Assembly (NCBI RefSeq): GCF_018619185.1
Contig: NZ_JAAXYC010000054.1
Coordinates: 1-35,416, forward strand
Reading direction: 5' to 3'
Length of the DNA stretch: 35,416 nucleotides
Source of the DNA: Streptomyces sp. McG3
GTDB lineage: Bacteria; Actinomycetota; Actinomycetes; Streptomycetales; Streptomycetaceae
Shown here: positions 1 through 8,200 of the stretch, one piece after another
How positions within the stretch are numbered: position 1 is the first letter of the stretch
Layout: the number at the start of each line of letters is the position of its first letter
Made by a program: the position numbers and the translations under genes
Notes under the pieces: generated by a model
What the model was told of the DNA's origin: nothing
Databases searched by the model: none
What the model saw: only the letters and a program-made list of their open reading frames with translations

Positions 1-33
1 TGCCCACCCCCTCCGAAAGGTGCTCGACCCCTC

Positions 34-687
34 ATGCCCGAGCTGGTGTTCTTCTCCGGAACCATGGACTGCGGAAAGAGCACGCTGGCCCTGCAGATCG
101 GTCACAACCGTTCGGCACGCGGGCTCCAGGGCGTGATCTTCACCCGGGACGACCGCGCGGGGGAGGGCAAGCTCTCCTCCCGGCTCGGCCTGGTGACGGA
201 CGCCGTCGAGGCCGAGGAGGGCATGGACCTGTACGCGCACATCGTCGGCCGGGTCAGCCGGGGCGGCCGGGTCGACTACGTGATCGTGGACGAGGCACAG
301 TTCCTCGCCCCGGACCAGATCGACCAACTGGCCCGCGTCGTCGACGATCTGGGGCTCGACGTCTTCGCCTTCGGCATCACCACGGACTTCCGCACCAAGC
401 TGTTCCCGGGCTCCCAGCGGCTGATCGAGCTGGCCGACCGGATAGAGGCACTCCAGGTCGAGGCGCTCTGCTGGTGCGGCGCCCGCGCCACGCACAACGC
501 CCGTACCGTGGACGGGGAGATGGTCGTCGAGGGCGCCCAGGTCGTCGTCGGCGACGTCAACCGGCAGGCGGGCGAGGTCGGTTACGAGGTGCTGTGCCGC
601 CGTCACCACCGCCGCCGCACGACCGCGACAGCGGCCCGCGCGGGCAGCCTCTCCCCGGACGTCCTGCCGGTCGCCTCCGACGCCTGA
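34..687 (+). CDS. tdk: thymidine kinase, type II (TK1-like)
   Basis: Phosphorylates thymidine to dTMP with ATP in the cytoplasmic pyrimidine salvage pathway. The 217-residue protein has a Walker A P-loop at residues 9-17 (GTMDCGKST) and a VDEAQF motif with D86/E87, where E87 is the likely catalytic base. The C-terminal lasso/zinc region has C146 and C148 (spacing C-x-C rather than the usual C-x2-C) and C188/H191. Size and motif order fit bacterial TK1-type enzymes. The ATG at 34 begins the conserved strand before the P-loop; the Shine-Dalgarno (SD) sequence is weak. The stop lies only 7 nt from the stop of the convergent VOC gene. Confidence 0.93.
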   Translation: MPELVFFSGTMDCGKSTLALQIGHNRSARGLQGVIFTRDDRAGEGKLSSRLGLVTDAVEAEEGMDLYAHIVGRVSRGGRVDYVIVDEAQFLAPDQIDQLARVVDDLGLDVFAFGITTDFRTKLFPGSQRLIELADRIEALQVEALCWCGARATHNARTVDGEMVVEGAQVVVGDVNRQAGEVGYEVLCRRHHRRRTTATAARAGSLSPDVLPVASDA

Positions 688-694
688 GCGCCTG

Positions 695-1495
695 CTACGC
701 CCGGCCTTCGGCCGATCCACCCCCGGCGGCGGACCGGATGACCGTGAACACGGCGCCCTCCGGGTCCGCGACCGTGGCCAGCCGGCCGCTCGACCCCTCG
801 CGCGGCGGCTGCAGGACGCGCCCGCCCAGCTCCACCACCCGGGCCGCGGCCCGGTCGGTGTCGGCGACCTCGAAGTACGTCATCCAGTGCGGCCCCCGGT
901 CGCGCGGCAGCGCGTGGCCGACCCCGTGCAGCGCCGCCACCGGAACGTCGTCCAGGTGCAGGGTCTGGTAGTCGAAGTCGGCCGAGACGACCGCCTCCGT
1001 CTCATAGCCGAAGACGGTCTGGTAGAACTTCGCGACCATCGACGTCTCCCGGGTCACCAGCTCGTTCCAGACCGGTGTGCCGGGCACACCCGCCGTCATC
1101 GTGCCGATGTGTTCCGAGCCCTGCCAGATGCCGAAGACCGACCCGCCCGGGTCCGAGGCGATGGCGAGCCGCCCCGCCTCGCCCGCGTCCAGCGGTCCGA
1201 CCGCGACCGTCCCGCCGCAGGAGCGGATGACCTCAGCGGTGGCGTCGGCGTCGTCCGTGGCGAGGTAGGTGGTCCAGGCGATCGGGAGGTGGCGGTCGGG
1301 CGGCAGCTGTCCGATGCCCGCGACCTCCTTCCCGTGCAGCAGCCCGCGGACGTAGGGGCCCAGTTGGTCGGGGCCCGGCAGGAACTCCCAGTCGAACAGA
1401 GCCCCGTAGAACTCCTGGGTCGTGGTCAGACCGTGCACGATCAGACTCACCCAGCAAGGTGTTCCGGGCGTGCGCCGTGCGTGGGCCTCGGTCAT
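695..1495 (-). CDS. VOC-family protein with two glyoxalase-like domains
   Basis: A 266-residue protein made of two vicinal-oxygen-chelate modules, roughly residues 10-125 and 138-255. Each opens with the GTPCWVSL / GTPVWNELV-type strand and a helix leading to FY..LF.W or FY..VFGY, and each closes with a DP.G..F strand. Tandem VOC proteins of this type are common in Streptomyces and are often labelled hydroxylase or glyoxalase, but substrates are generally unknown. The start is ATG at 1495, with a GAGGAG-like SD just upstream; the open frame runs further 5' but that extension is low-quality arginine-rich sequence. It is convergent with tdk and divergent from the sulfurtransferase. Function beyond the fold is not inferred. 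Confidence 0.88.
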   Translation of the reverse strand: MTEAHARRTPGTPCWVSLIVHGLTTTQEFYGALFDWEFLPGPDQLGPYVRGLLHGKEVAGIGQLPPDRHLPIAWTTYLATDDADATAEVIRSCGGTVAVGPLDAGEAGRLAIASDPGGSVFGIWQGSEHIGTMTAGVPGTPVWNELVTRETSMVAKFYQTVFGYETEAVVSADFDYQTLHLDDVPVAALHGVGHALPRDRGPHWMTYFEVADTDRAAARVVELGGRVLQPPREGSSGRLATVADPEGAVFTVIRSAAGGGSAEGRA

Positions 1496-1652
1496 CGTCT
1501 TCTCTCCTCGGACCGTATGGGTGGCCGTGCGGGGGACGGGACGGGTACGCCGTCCCGGGTAGGGAAGCGGTCCGCGTGCCCCGTGCAGATGCTTGCACCC
1601 CCCGGCGCGGGAGACGCACCGGCCGCGCCGCGTCGTCCGGGTTCTCGACGAA

Positions 1653-1679
1653 GGACGGCCGGTTTCCCGCCGGCCGTCC
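1653..1679. other. strong 10-bp hairpin between divergent genes
   Basis: Inverted repeat with arms 1653-1662 and 1670-1679 (GGACGGCCGG / CCGGCCGTCC) around a 7-nt loop. The stem can be extended by five more pairs past one bulged base (flanking GAAGG and CCTTC). It lies between the divergent VOC and sulfurtransferase genes, so no neighbouring gene obviously needs a terminator here. It would be transcribed in the sulfurtransferase leader if the promoter lies upstream of it. Confidence 0.55.
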
Positions 1680-1728
1680 CTTCCGATGCTGTTACGGGCG
1701 CCGGTGGTGCTGCGCGAGGATGGCACCC

Positions 1729-2559
1729 ATGAAGCCCATCATCACCGCAACCGAATGCGCGAGCGAGTCGGCCGGATCGCGACCGCCGGTGCTCCTGGAC
1801 GTCCGATGGCAGCTCGGCGGTCCGCACGGCCGTCCCGACTACGAGGCCGGTCACCTGCCCGGCGCGGTCTTCGTCGACCTCGACACGGAACTGGCGGGAC
1901 CGGCGGGTGACGGCGGCCGCCACCCCCTCCCGGACCCGGAGGCCTTCGGGGCGGTCATGCGCCGGGCCGGAGTCGGCCACGACACCCCGGTCGTGGTGTA
2001 CGACGGTGGCCTGGGCTGGGCCGCGGCGCGGGCCTGGTGGCTGCTGCGCTGGACGGGGCACGAGGACGTCCGGGTCCTGGACGGCGGCCTCGCCGCCTGG
2101 ACGGGCGACCTCTCCACCGGGATCCCGCGCCCTGCCGAGGGCGATTTCCGGCCGAAGCCGGGGTCGCTGCCGACGCTGGACGCGGAAAGTGCGGCGGCCT
2201 TCGCCCGCTCGGGTCTGCTGCTGGACGCGCGCGCGGCGGAGCGCTACCGGGGCGATGTGGAGCCGATCGACCGCGTCGGCGGCCACATTCCCGGGGCCGT
2301 CTCCGCGCCGACCACTCAGAACACCGACGAGGACGGGCGCTATCTGTCGGCCGAGCGGCTCGCCGCACGCTTCTTCGGCCTGGGCGCGGAGGCGAGCAGG
2401 GGAGGCGTGGGCGTCTACTGCGGATCCGGGGTCTCCGGCGCGCACGAGGTGCTGGCCCTGGAGATCGCGGGCTTCACGGGCGTCCTGTACCCCGGCTCCT
2501 GGTCCGAGTGGTCCTCGGACCCCTCCCGGCCGGTCGCCACGGGACCCGAGCCCCAGTAG
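1729..2559 (+). CDS. sseA: sulfurtransferase, tandem rhodanese (thiosulfate/3-mercaptopyruvate type)
   Basis: Transfers sulfane sulfur from thiosulfate or 3-mercaptopyruvate to a thiophilic acceptor in the cytoplasm. The 276-residue protein has two rhodanese domains. The N-terminal one is inactive (residues ~15-130, with the DYEAGHLPGA motif). The C-terminal one (~155-270) carries the active-site cysteine C231 in the loop CGSGVS. A CGSG[VT] loop is nearer to 3-mercaptopyruvate sulfurtransferases than to classical CRKGVT rhodaneses, so that substrate is favoured; this is inference. The ATG at 1729 is chosen because GAGGA at 1716-1720 gives an 8-nt spacing. The in-frame ATG at 1720 would overlap the SD. 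A bidirectional terminator follows. Confidence 0.9.
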   Translation: MKPIITATECASESAGSRPPVLLDVRWQLGGPHGRPDYEAGHLPGAVFVDLDTELAGPAGDGGRHPLPDPEAFGAVMRRAGVGHDTPVVVYDGGLGWAAARAWWLLRWTGHEDVRVLDGGLAAWTGDLSTGIPRPAEGDFRPKPGSLPTLDAESAAAFARSGLLLDARAAERYRGDVEPIDRVGGHIPGAVSAPTTQNTDEDGRYLSAERLAARFFGLGAEASRGGVGVYCGSGVSGAHEVLALEIAGFTGVLYPGSWSEWSSDPSRPVATGPEPQ

Positions 2560-2568
2560 CCGCGGTAA

Positions 2569-2610
2569 GGCAGCGGGGGCCGTACGCGAACGCGTACGGC
2601 CCCCGCTGCC
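2569..2610. terminator. bidirectional intrinsic terminator
   Basis: Perfect 20-bp inverted repeat with arms 2569-2588 and 2591-2610 (GGCAGCGGGGGCCGTACGCG and its complement) separated by AA. In practice the loop would open by one or two pairs. It sits between the convergent sulfurtransferase and sepH stops, and there is no U-tract, as is usual in Streptomyces. Confidence 0.88.
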
Positions 2611-2628
2611 ACCGGTGGTCATGACCGG

Positions 2629-3726
2629 TCAGTCCTGCTTCTTGCGCCGGGTGCCGAAGACGATCTCGTCCCAGCTCGGCACGGCGGCCCGGCGGCCCGG
2701 CCGGACTCCGTCCGCCTCGGCCTGACGGTCCGTCGTCCCGGTCAGCCGGTCGCGGTGACCGGCCACCGCCCGGGGCATCAGCACATCCGCGTACGCGGAC
2801 CCCGCACCGGCCGAGGCGGCGGCCGGCGGCTCGGCCGCCTCCGGCTCCTCCGCCGGTTCGAGCGCGGGCGGCTCGGGCTGGGTGGGCCGCTCGGGGACGA
2901 CCATGTCGCCCCGGAAGCTCGGCACCGCCTCCAGCAGGCTGGTCAGCGAGTCGCGCTCACCGGCCGAGGCAGTGCTCACGTACTCCTCGGGTTCGGCGGC
3001 GGCCGGGGCGGGCCGCTCGATCTGCCGGTCGAGGGCCCGGTCCAGCGGTCGGTCGCGGTCGATCTGCCGGTCGAGGCTCCGGTCCAGCGGCCGGTCGCGC
3101 GGCAGCCGCGCGATCCGGGGCACGAACGGGAAGCTGGGCTCGGGCGCGGCGACGTCGTCGGTCTCGCCGATCAGTGAGCGCGCCTCGTCGTCCACGGCCT
3201 GGACCAGCCGCCGGGGCGGGTCGTACGTCCAGCTCGCCGAGTGCGGCTCACCCGCGACCCGGTAGACGAGCAGGACTTCCCAGGTGCCGTCGTCGCGACG
3301 CCACGAGTCCCACTGGACGGTTTCCTTGTCGGCGCCGCGCAGCAGGAGACGCTCCTGCACCGCCTCGCCGAGCTGGGGGCCGGTGTTCTCGCCGGGACGG
3401 CGCACAGGAGTCTTCCGGGCCCGCTCGGCCATGAAGGCGCGCTCCGCGAGCACGGGGCCCTCGAAGCGGCGTACACGGTCGACGGGGATGCCCGCGAACT
3501 GGGCGACCTCCTCCGCGGAGGCACCGGCCCGTATGCGGGCCTGGATGTCGCGGGGCCGGAGGTGGCTCTCCACCTCGATCTCGATCTGGCCGAGCCGGGC
3601 GCGGTCGTTGCGCACGGCGGCGCGCAGCCGCTCATCGATCGGAAGCGTGTACTCCGTGCTGTCCGCAGCCTTGAGCACCAGTCGTGTGCCGTCGTTGGAG
3701 ACGGCCACGACACGCAGTTCGGGCAT
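2629..3726 (-). CDS. sepH: cell division protein SepH
   Basis: SepH is an actinobacterial FtsZ-binding protein that stimulates FtsZ assembly during sporulation septation and growth. This 365-residue protein has the diagnostic N-terminal DUF3071 domain (residues ~1-165, beginning MPELRVVAVS). It includes a helix-turn-helix-like segment around residues 60-95 (IRAGASAEEVAQFAGIPVDRV). A long, poorly conserved acidic/proline-rich linker follows, then a short basic C-terminal motif (PSWDEIVFG near the end). The linker contains a 14-residue Arg/Asp repeat. The ATG at 3726 is preceded by GGGAGGT, whereas the longer open frame upstream has no conserved residues. It is divergent from the two-TM protein gene across a 494-nt gap. 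Confidence 0.92.
   Translation of the reverse strand: MPELRVVAVSNDGTRLVLKAADSTEYTLPIDERLRAAVRNDRARLGQIEIEVESHLRPRDIQARIRAGASAEEVAQFAGIPVDRVRRFEGPVLAERAFMAERARKTPVRRPGENTGPQLGEAVQERLLLRGADKETVQWDSWRRDDGTWEVLLVYRVAGEPHSASWTYDPPRRLVQAVDDEARSLIGETDDVAAPEPSFPFVPRIARLPRDRPLDRSLDRQIDRDRPLDRALDRQIERPAPAAAEPEEYVSTASAGERDSLTSLLEAVPSFRGDMVVPERPTQPEPPALEPAEEPEAAEPPAAASAGAGSAYADVLMPRAVAGHRDRLTGTTDRQAEADGVRPGRRAAVPSWDEIVFGTRRKKQD
3017..3100. repeat. 42-bp tandem repeat inside sepH
   Basis: Two adjacent 42-bp units (3017-3058 and 3059-3100) differ at about four positions. They stay in frame and encode a 14-residue Arg/Asp/Leu-rich period (RSLDRQIDRDRPLD-like) in the SepH linker. Shorter RxLDR sub-repeats are visible inside each unit. 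Confidence 0.85.
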
Positions 3727-4220
3727 GGGGACCTCCCGGGTGGTGCCTGCCGACGTCACGTGCGTCGCTGCTTCCGCTAGTCGAGTGTGACCTGCCCGGG
3801 TGCAGCCTGCCACAACCTTGCCAAGTTGCCCGGCGTGTCGGGCGCTCGTCCTGGTGCACCACCATGACACGGTTACCCATTGCGACCCAAAGCGACCGAT
3901 TTGGCCGCTCTGTGCAGCAGGCATCCGTGTGATGCCTTGACGCTGCCGGTTCGAGTGCCGCCGTCGGACCCTCCGGTGGCGGCGGATTCCCACGTCGGAG
4001 TCCGCCCCAGGGCTCGTCACAGTACTCCATTCGGGCCACCGGGGTGGACCGGCGCGCCGCCGAAGTTCTCGCGGGGCGCGGGAGTTGAGTTACCCAGTTC
4101 TCCGTGAAATGCCCCTGATGCGTGTTGTGCTTCACACAATCTCCGGAATCGGAACTATCCACTTCGCTCATTTGTCCCTTCCTGTTGCATGGTGGGAGAG
4201 ATGTCAAGCAGGGGCTGGTA
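3727..4220. other. 494-nt divergent intergenic region
   Basis: Lies between the divergent sepH and the two-TM protein gene and must hold both promoters. It is distinctly less GC-rich than the flanking genes. I see no RNA gene and no confident -35/-10 pair. A reverse-strand ATG at 4171 has a good AGGAAGGG-like SD, but the frame that follows reads into sepH with non-Streptomyces codon use, so it is not called as a gene. Confidence 0.5.
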
Positions 4221-5375
4221 ATGGTTCAGAAGCCGGAAAGTGACACAGAACCCAAGGAAAGGCGCATAGATCTGAGTCTCCCGCAGGTCGCCGGGAGTGC
4301 CGTGGCGGCTGTCGCGGCGGCCGTGCTGGCCTCGCAGCTGGGCGTGTACGGCACGATCGCGGGAGCGGGCGTGATGAGCGTCGTCGCCACTTGTGGCGGC
4401 TCGGTCTTCCAGCACTTCTTCCGCCGCACCGGCGAGCAGATCCGCGAGGTGACGGTCCAGGTGACCCACCCGGAGGGCCGCCAGGTGACGGTGCACACCA
4501 AGGAGACGACGCCCGCCGGGCACCGGGGCGCCGCCCGGCGGTCCGAGCCGGAGCCGCCCGAGGACGCCACCACGGTGCTGCCCACGGTCGACCCGGGCGC
4601 GGTCCCGGAGGTGATCCCGGACGCGGAGAGCACGTGGCCGCTGAGGCCCGTCGACACGGACCGGACCCAGCTGCTGGACCTCGGCGACGCGCGGACCCGG
4701 ATGCTCCGGGTTCCACCGGGCCAGGGTCCGGGCGCGGGAGCGGAGGCCGGAGCCGACCGTACGCAGCTGCTGCCGCAGGCCGGCGACCGTACGCAGCTGC
4801 TCCCGCGGGCCGGAGCGCACCGGGCCGTCCCCGACGACGCGTTCGGCGAGGGCGTCACCCACGGAACGCGGCTGCGCGGCTGGAAGCGCCCCGCGCTCGC
4901 GGCCGCCGCGGTCTTCGCCGTCTCCATGGCCGGGATCACCGCGTTCGAGATGATCTCGGGCAACGACCTGAGCGGCGGCCAGGGCACGACCCTCAGCTCC
5001 GTCGTGCGCGGCGGCGGCGACGACCGGGACTCCGGCCCCGCCGACCCCACGCCCTCCGGGGACACCGGCCGGGACGGGGAGGGGGACGAGCAGCGGCCGA
5101 CCCCCGACAGCGGCACCGGCTCCGCCCCCGCCACGGAACCGGGCGCCGGCAACAGCGAGAGCCCCGATCCCGGTACGGGCACGGGCGGCGAGAATCCGGG
5201 CACCGGGTCCACGCCCACGCCGACACCCTCGGGGACCGGCGACGGGACCGCGCCCGACCCGGCGCCGCCCACCCCGACGCCCTCCGGCGACGCCGGAACA
5301 GACGCTCCTTCGACCGGCACGGGCATCGCCCCGGGGCAGGGCCAGCAGGCCCCGCCCGGCGCCGACGCCGAGTGA
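4221..5375 (+). CDS. two-TM membrane protein with DRTQLL repeats and Pro/Thr/Gly-rich tail
   Basis: Not recognised as a named family. The 384-residue protein starts with a charged 20-residue segment. An Ala/Gly/Val-rich hydrophobic stretch (residues ~22-64, long enough for a hairpin or one long TM) follows. Next is a hydrophilic middle with three DRTQLL motifs (near residues 147, 179 and 189), a second TM (~224-244), and a ~135-residue tail of Gly/Thr/Pro/Ser/Asp typical of a disordered, probably extracytoplasmic, region. The ATG at 4221 follows an AGGGG-like SD; the open frame extends 33 codons further but with unlikely codons. It is divergent from sepH and ends at a hairpin terminator. The threonines could be Ser/Thr-kinase targets; this is inference. 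Confidence 0.8.
   Translation: MVQKPESDTEPKERRIDLSLPQVAGSAVAAVAAAVLASQLGVYGTIAGAGVMSVVATCGGSVFQHFFRRTGEQIREVTVQVTHPEGRQVTVHTKETTPAGHRGAARRSEPEPPEDATTVLPTVDPGAVPEVIPDAESTWPLRPVDTDRTQLLDLGDARTRMLRVPPGQGPGAGAEAGADRTQLLPQAGDRTQLLPRAGAHRAVPDDAFGEGVTHGTRLRGWKRPALAAAAVFAVSMAGITAFEMISGNDLSGGQGTTLSSVVRGGGDDRDSGPADPTPSGDTGRDGEGDEQRPTPDSGTGSAPATEPGAGNSESPDPGTGTGGENPGTGSTPTPTPSGTGDGTAPDPAPPTPTPSGDAGTDAPSTGTGIAPGQGQQAPPGADAE
4755..4814. repeat. 30-bp tandem repeat encoding DRTQLLP motifs
   Basis: Two adjacent 30-bp units (4755-4784 and 4785-4814) encode the decapeptides DRTQLLPQAG and DRTQLLPRAG. A third, more divergent copy of DRTQLL is encoded at 4659-4676. Confidence 0.85.
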
Positions 5376-5401
5376 CCCACCGGCGTACCGCGCACAGCAC
5401 A

Positions 5402-5442
5402 TCGGCCCCGGCCCCCTCCGCGAGGAAGAGGACCGGGGCCGA
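5402..5442. terminator. bidirectional terminator hairpin
   Basis: Arms 5402-5411 (TCGGCCCCGG) and 5433-5442 (CCGGGGCCGA) are perfectly complementary over 10 bp with a 21-nt loop. That loop can itself pair through CCTC and GAGG. The hairpin lies between the convergent two-TM protein gene and the oxidase gene. Confidence 0.7.
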
Positions 5443-5466
5443 CGGCGTACCGGAAGCCTCGGGAAC

Positions 5467-6789
5467 TCAGTCGCCGAGCACGCGCCGCAGGTAGTCGTTG
5501 CCGAACAGGCGGTCCGGGTCCAGCCGGTCGCGCAGCGCGGTGAACTCGCCGAAGCGCGGGTAGACCTCCGCCAGATAGGCCGCGTCGCGGGTGTGGATCT
5601 TGCCCCAGTGCGGCCGGCCGGCGTGCGCGGTCATGATCCGCTCGACCGCGGTGAAGTACGACCGGTGGGGCGTGCCCTTGTAGAGGTGTACGGCGATGTA
5701 CGCGCTGTCCCGGCCCGAGGCGGTCGACAGGGCCATGTCGTCGGCCGGCGCGGTGCGCACCTCGACCGGGAAGCTGATCTTCAGCGGTGACCGCTCGACC
5801 ATGGCCTTGAGCTCCCGCAGCACCGTCACCGTCCGCTCGCGCGGAACGGCGTACTCCATCTCCACGAACCGCACGCGACGCGGGCTGGTGAACACCTTGT
5901 ACGGGATGTCGGTGTACGTACGAGCCGACAGCGCCCGGCTGGAGAGCCTGGCGATCGAGGGGATCGTCGCCGGGACCGCGCGGCCGAGCGAACAGGCGAC
6001 CTGGAAGACCCCGTTGGACAGCAGTTCGTCGTCGATCCAGCTGCTCACCCTCCCCGGCGGGGCGGCCGGTCCGGCGCTGCGGTTGTTGCGCTTGGTGTTG
6101 CAGTTGCCGGTGTGCGGGAACCAGTAGAACTCGAAGTGCTCGTTCTCGGCGACCAGGGAGTCGAAGTCCGCGGTGACCCGGTCGAACGTCATCGGCTCCT
6201 CACGGGCCGTCAGCAGGAAGATCGGCTCCACGGCGAGGGTGACGGCGGTGATCACCCCGAGGGCGCCGAGCCCGATCCGGGCCGCCGCGAAGATCTCCGG
6301 ATTCTCCCGCTCCGAGCAGACCAGGACCGTGCCGTCGGCGGTGATCAGCTCCATCGCGCGGATCTGCGCCGCTATCGACGCCGAGTCCCGGCCCGTGCCG
6401 TGCGTACCGGTGGAGGTCGCCCCGGCGATCGTCTGCTCCATGATGTCGCCCATGTTCGTGAGCGACAGGCCCTCGCGGGCGAGTGCGGTGTTGAGCCGCT
6501 TGAGCGGAGTGCCCGCCTCCACCGTCACGGTCATCGTCGTACGGTCGATGTCCCGGATCCCGGTCAGCAGGTCCGGGCGTATCAGCACCCCGTCCGTGGC
6601 GGCCGCCGCCGTGAAGGAGTGGCCCGCGCCGACCGGCTTCACCCGCAGGCCCTCCGCGCCCGCCCGGCGCAGCACGTCCGCGAGTTCGTCCACGGACGCG
6701 GGGGACTCGGTGCGGGCGGGCCGGGCGGTGACGGTGCCCGCCCAGTTACGCCACGCGCTCGTCGTCGTCCGTGCGTAGGTGTCGGTCAT
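5467..6789 (-). CDS. FAD-linked sugar-lactone/alditol oxidase (ALO family)
   Basis: A 440-residue flavoprotein of the VAO/PCMH fold. The N-terminal FAD-binding domain (residues ~15-180) has the VGAGHSF motif, in which H57 is the predicted covalent FAD attachment residue, as in alditol oxidase and L-gulonolactone oxidase. The C-terminal D-arabinono-1,4-lactone oxidase domain ends with HWGKIH and a DPDRLFGNDY motif. It likely oxidises an alditol or aldonolactone with O2 and releases H2O2; the substrate cannot be read from sequence. The ATG at 6789 lies 44 nt inside the upstream MFS gene, so the two are probably translationally coupled. Confidence 0.88.
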   Translation of the reverse strand: MTDTYARTTTSAWRNWAGTVTARPARTESPASVDELADVLRRAGAEGLRVKPVGAGHSFTAAAATDGVLIRPDLLTGIRDIDRTTMTVTVEAGTPLKRLNTALAREGLSLTNMGDIMEQTIAGATSTGTHGTGRDSASIAAQIRAMELITADGTVLVCSERENPEIFAAARIGLGALGVITAVTLAVEPIFLLTAREEPMTFDRVTADFDSLVAENEHFEFYWFPHTGNCNTKRNNRSAGPAAPPGRVSSWIDDELLSNGVFQVACSLGRAVPATIPSIARLSSRALSARTYTDIPYKVFTSPRRVRFVEMEYAVPRERTVTVLRELKAMVERSPLKISFPVEVRTAPADDMALSTASGRDSAYIAVHLYKGTPHRSYFTAVERIMTAHAGRPHWGKIHTRDAAYLAEVYPRFGEFTALRDRLDPDRLFGNDYLRRVLGD

Positions 6790-7993
6790 CTTCCCCGCGC
6801 CCTCCCGTCGCAGCCGGCCCGGCCAGCCGGCGATATCCCAGGACCGCCACCGCTGCCGCGAGCGCTCCCGCCACGACGGGCACCGCGTACCCCGCCTTCG
6901 CCCCGGCGGCGTCGACCACCCAGCCGGCGGCCGAGGAGCCGAGCGCCACTCCGACCGCGAGCCCGGTACTGGTCCAGGTCATGCCCTCGGTCAGCTTGGT
7001 GCGCGGTACGTGCGCTTCGACGAGAGCCATGGTGGTGACCATCGTCGGTGCGATGGCGAGGCCCGCGACAAAGAGCGCCACGGCCAGCAACGGAAGGTTC
7101 CCGGCCAGTAGGAGGGGGATCATACTCACGGCCATCGCGCAGACACCCACCAGCCACCTGGTCGAGGGGTTCCCCTTCAGGTGCAGCAGTCCGAACACGG
7201 CCCCCGCGAGACACGAGCCGAGCGCGTAGACGGCCAGCACCAGCGAGGCCGCGGCCTTGTGGCCGCGCTCCTCGGCGAAGGCCACGGTCACCACGTCCAC
7301 GCCCCCGAAGATCGCGCCCGTCGCCACGAAGGTGGCCACCAGGACCTGGAGCCCCCGCGAGCGCAGCGCCGAGCCCCCCGTGTGCTGCGACTTCGGGTGC
7401 GGCACCGGCTCGGTCGCCCGCTGCGCGGTCAGCCAGAAGACGCCGACCAGAAGGAAGCCGGCGGCGATCAGCGGCCCCGCCTCCGGGAACCAGGCGGTGG
7501 ACAGACCGATGGAGATGATCGGGCCGAAGATGAAGCACACCTCGTCGACGATCGACTCCCACGCGTACGCGGTGTGCAGGTCCCGGCTGGAGCCCCGGTA
7601 GATCTCCGCCCAGCGGGAGCGGACCATCGACCCCACGCTCGGCACGCAGCCCGCGCCCACCGAGAAGACGAACAGCGTCCACTCCGGCGCCCCCTGCTGG
7701 GCGCAGATCAGCAGACCCGCCACCGCCGCCACCGCGACCAGCGTGACCGGGCGGAGCACCCGGCGCTGCCCGTAGCGGTCGACCAGCCGGGAGACCTGGG
7801 GGCCGCAGACCGCCGCCGACATCGCCAGGGTCGCGGAGAGCGCCCCGGCCAGCCCGTAGCGGCCGGTGAGCTGGGAGATCATCGTCACGACGCCGATGCC
7901 CATCATGGACAGGGGCATCCGGCCGAAGAAGCCTGCGGCGGAGAACTCCCTCGAACCGGGGGCGGAGAAGATGGCGCGGTAGGGGCTGGGCAA
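6746..7993 (-). CDS. MFS transporter
   Basis: A 415-residue major facilitator protein with about 12 predicted TM segments and an MFS motif-A-like loop (RLVDRYGQRRV, residues ~68-78) after TM2. The charged central loop (~205-225) contains TEPVPHPKS. The start is TTG at 7993, chosen because it precedes the conserved N-terminal segment (YRAIFSAPGSREF) and has GGAG about 8 nt upstream; the next in-frame ATG would remove TM1. Its 3' end overlaps the ALO oxidase start by 44 nt. This suggests export or import linked to the oxidase substrate, which is inference only. It is divergent from the ferrochelatase gene. Confidence 0.86.
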   Translation of the reverse strand: MPSPYRAIFSAPGSREFSAAGFFGRMPLSMMGIGVVTMISQLTGRYGLAGALSATLAMSAAVCGPQVSRLVDRYGQRRVLRPVTLVAVAAVAGLLICAQQGAPEWTLFVFSVGAGCVPSVGSMVRSRWAEIYRGSSRDLHTAYAWESIVDEVCFIFGPIISIGLSTAWFPEAGPLIAAGFLLVGVFWLTAQRATEPVPHPKSQHTGGSALRSRGLQVLVATFVATGAIFGGVDVVTVAFAEERGHKAAASLVLAVYALGSCLAGAVFGLLHLKGNPSTRWLVGVCAMAVSMIPLLLAGNLPLLAVALFVAGLAIAPTMVTTMALVEAHVPRTKLTEGMTWTSTGLAVGVALGSSAAGWVVDAAGAKAGYAVPVVAGALAAAVAVLGYRRLAGPAATGGRGEDDRHLRTDDDERVA

Positions 7994-8200
7994 GGGGTAC
8001 TCCGGTCGTGCCTGTCAGGCGTATAGCTGGCCGATACAGCTTACGGCCGGCCGGACGTCCGGCACACCGGATTCCGGGCGGCGGCCCGGGGGAGCGGCCC
8101 AGCGGCCCGGCCGCCGGGATTCCCGGCCTTCCCGGTCTTTCCGACGGGGCGTCGGATGTCGGTTGCCGCCCTGTCGGAGGCGGGTGGCAGGATCGATGTC

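Noticed and set aside
3632..4171. Reverse-strand open frame starting MSEVDSSDSG with a good SD upstream of sepH
   Set aside because: Codon use lacks the GC-rich third positions of the genome and the frame runs antisense-like through the sepH start without any recognisable domain.
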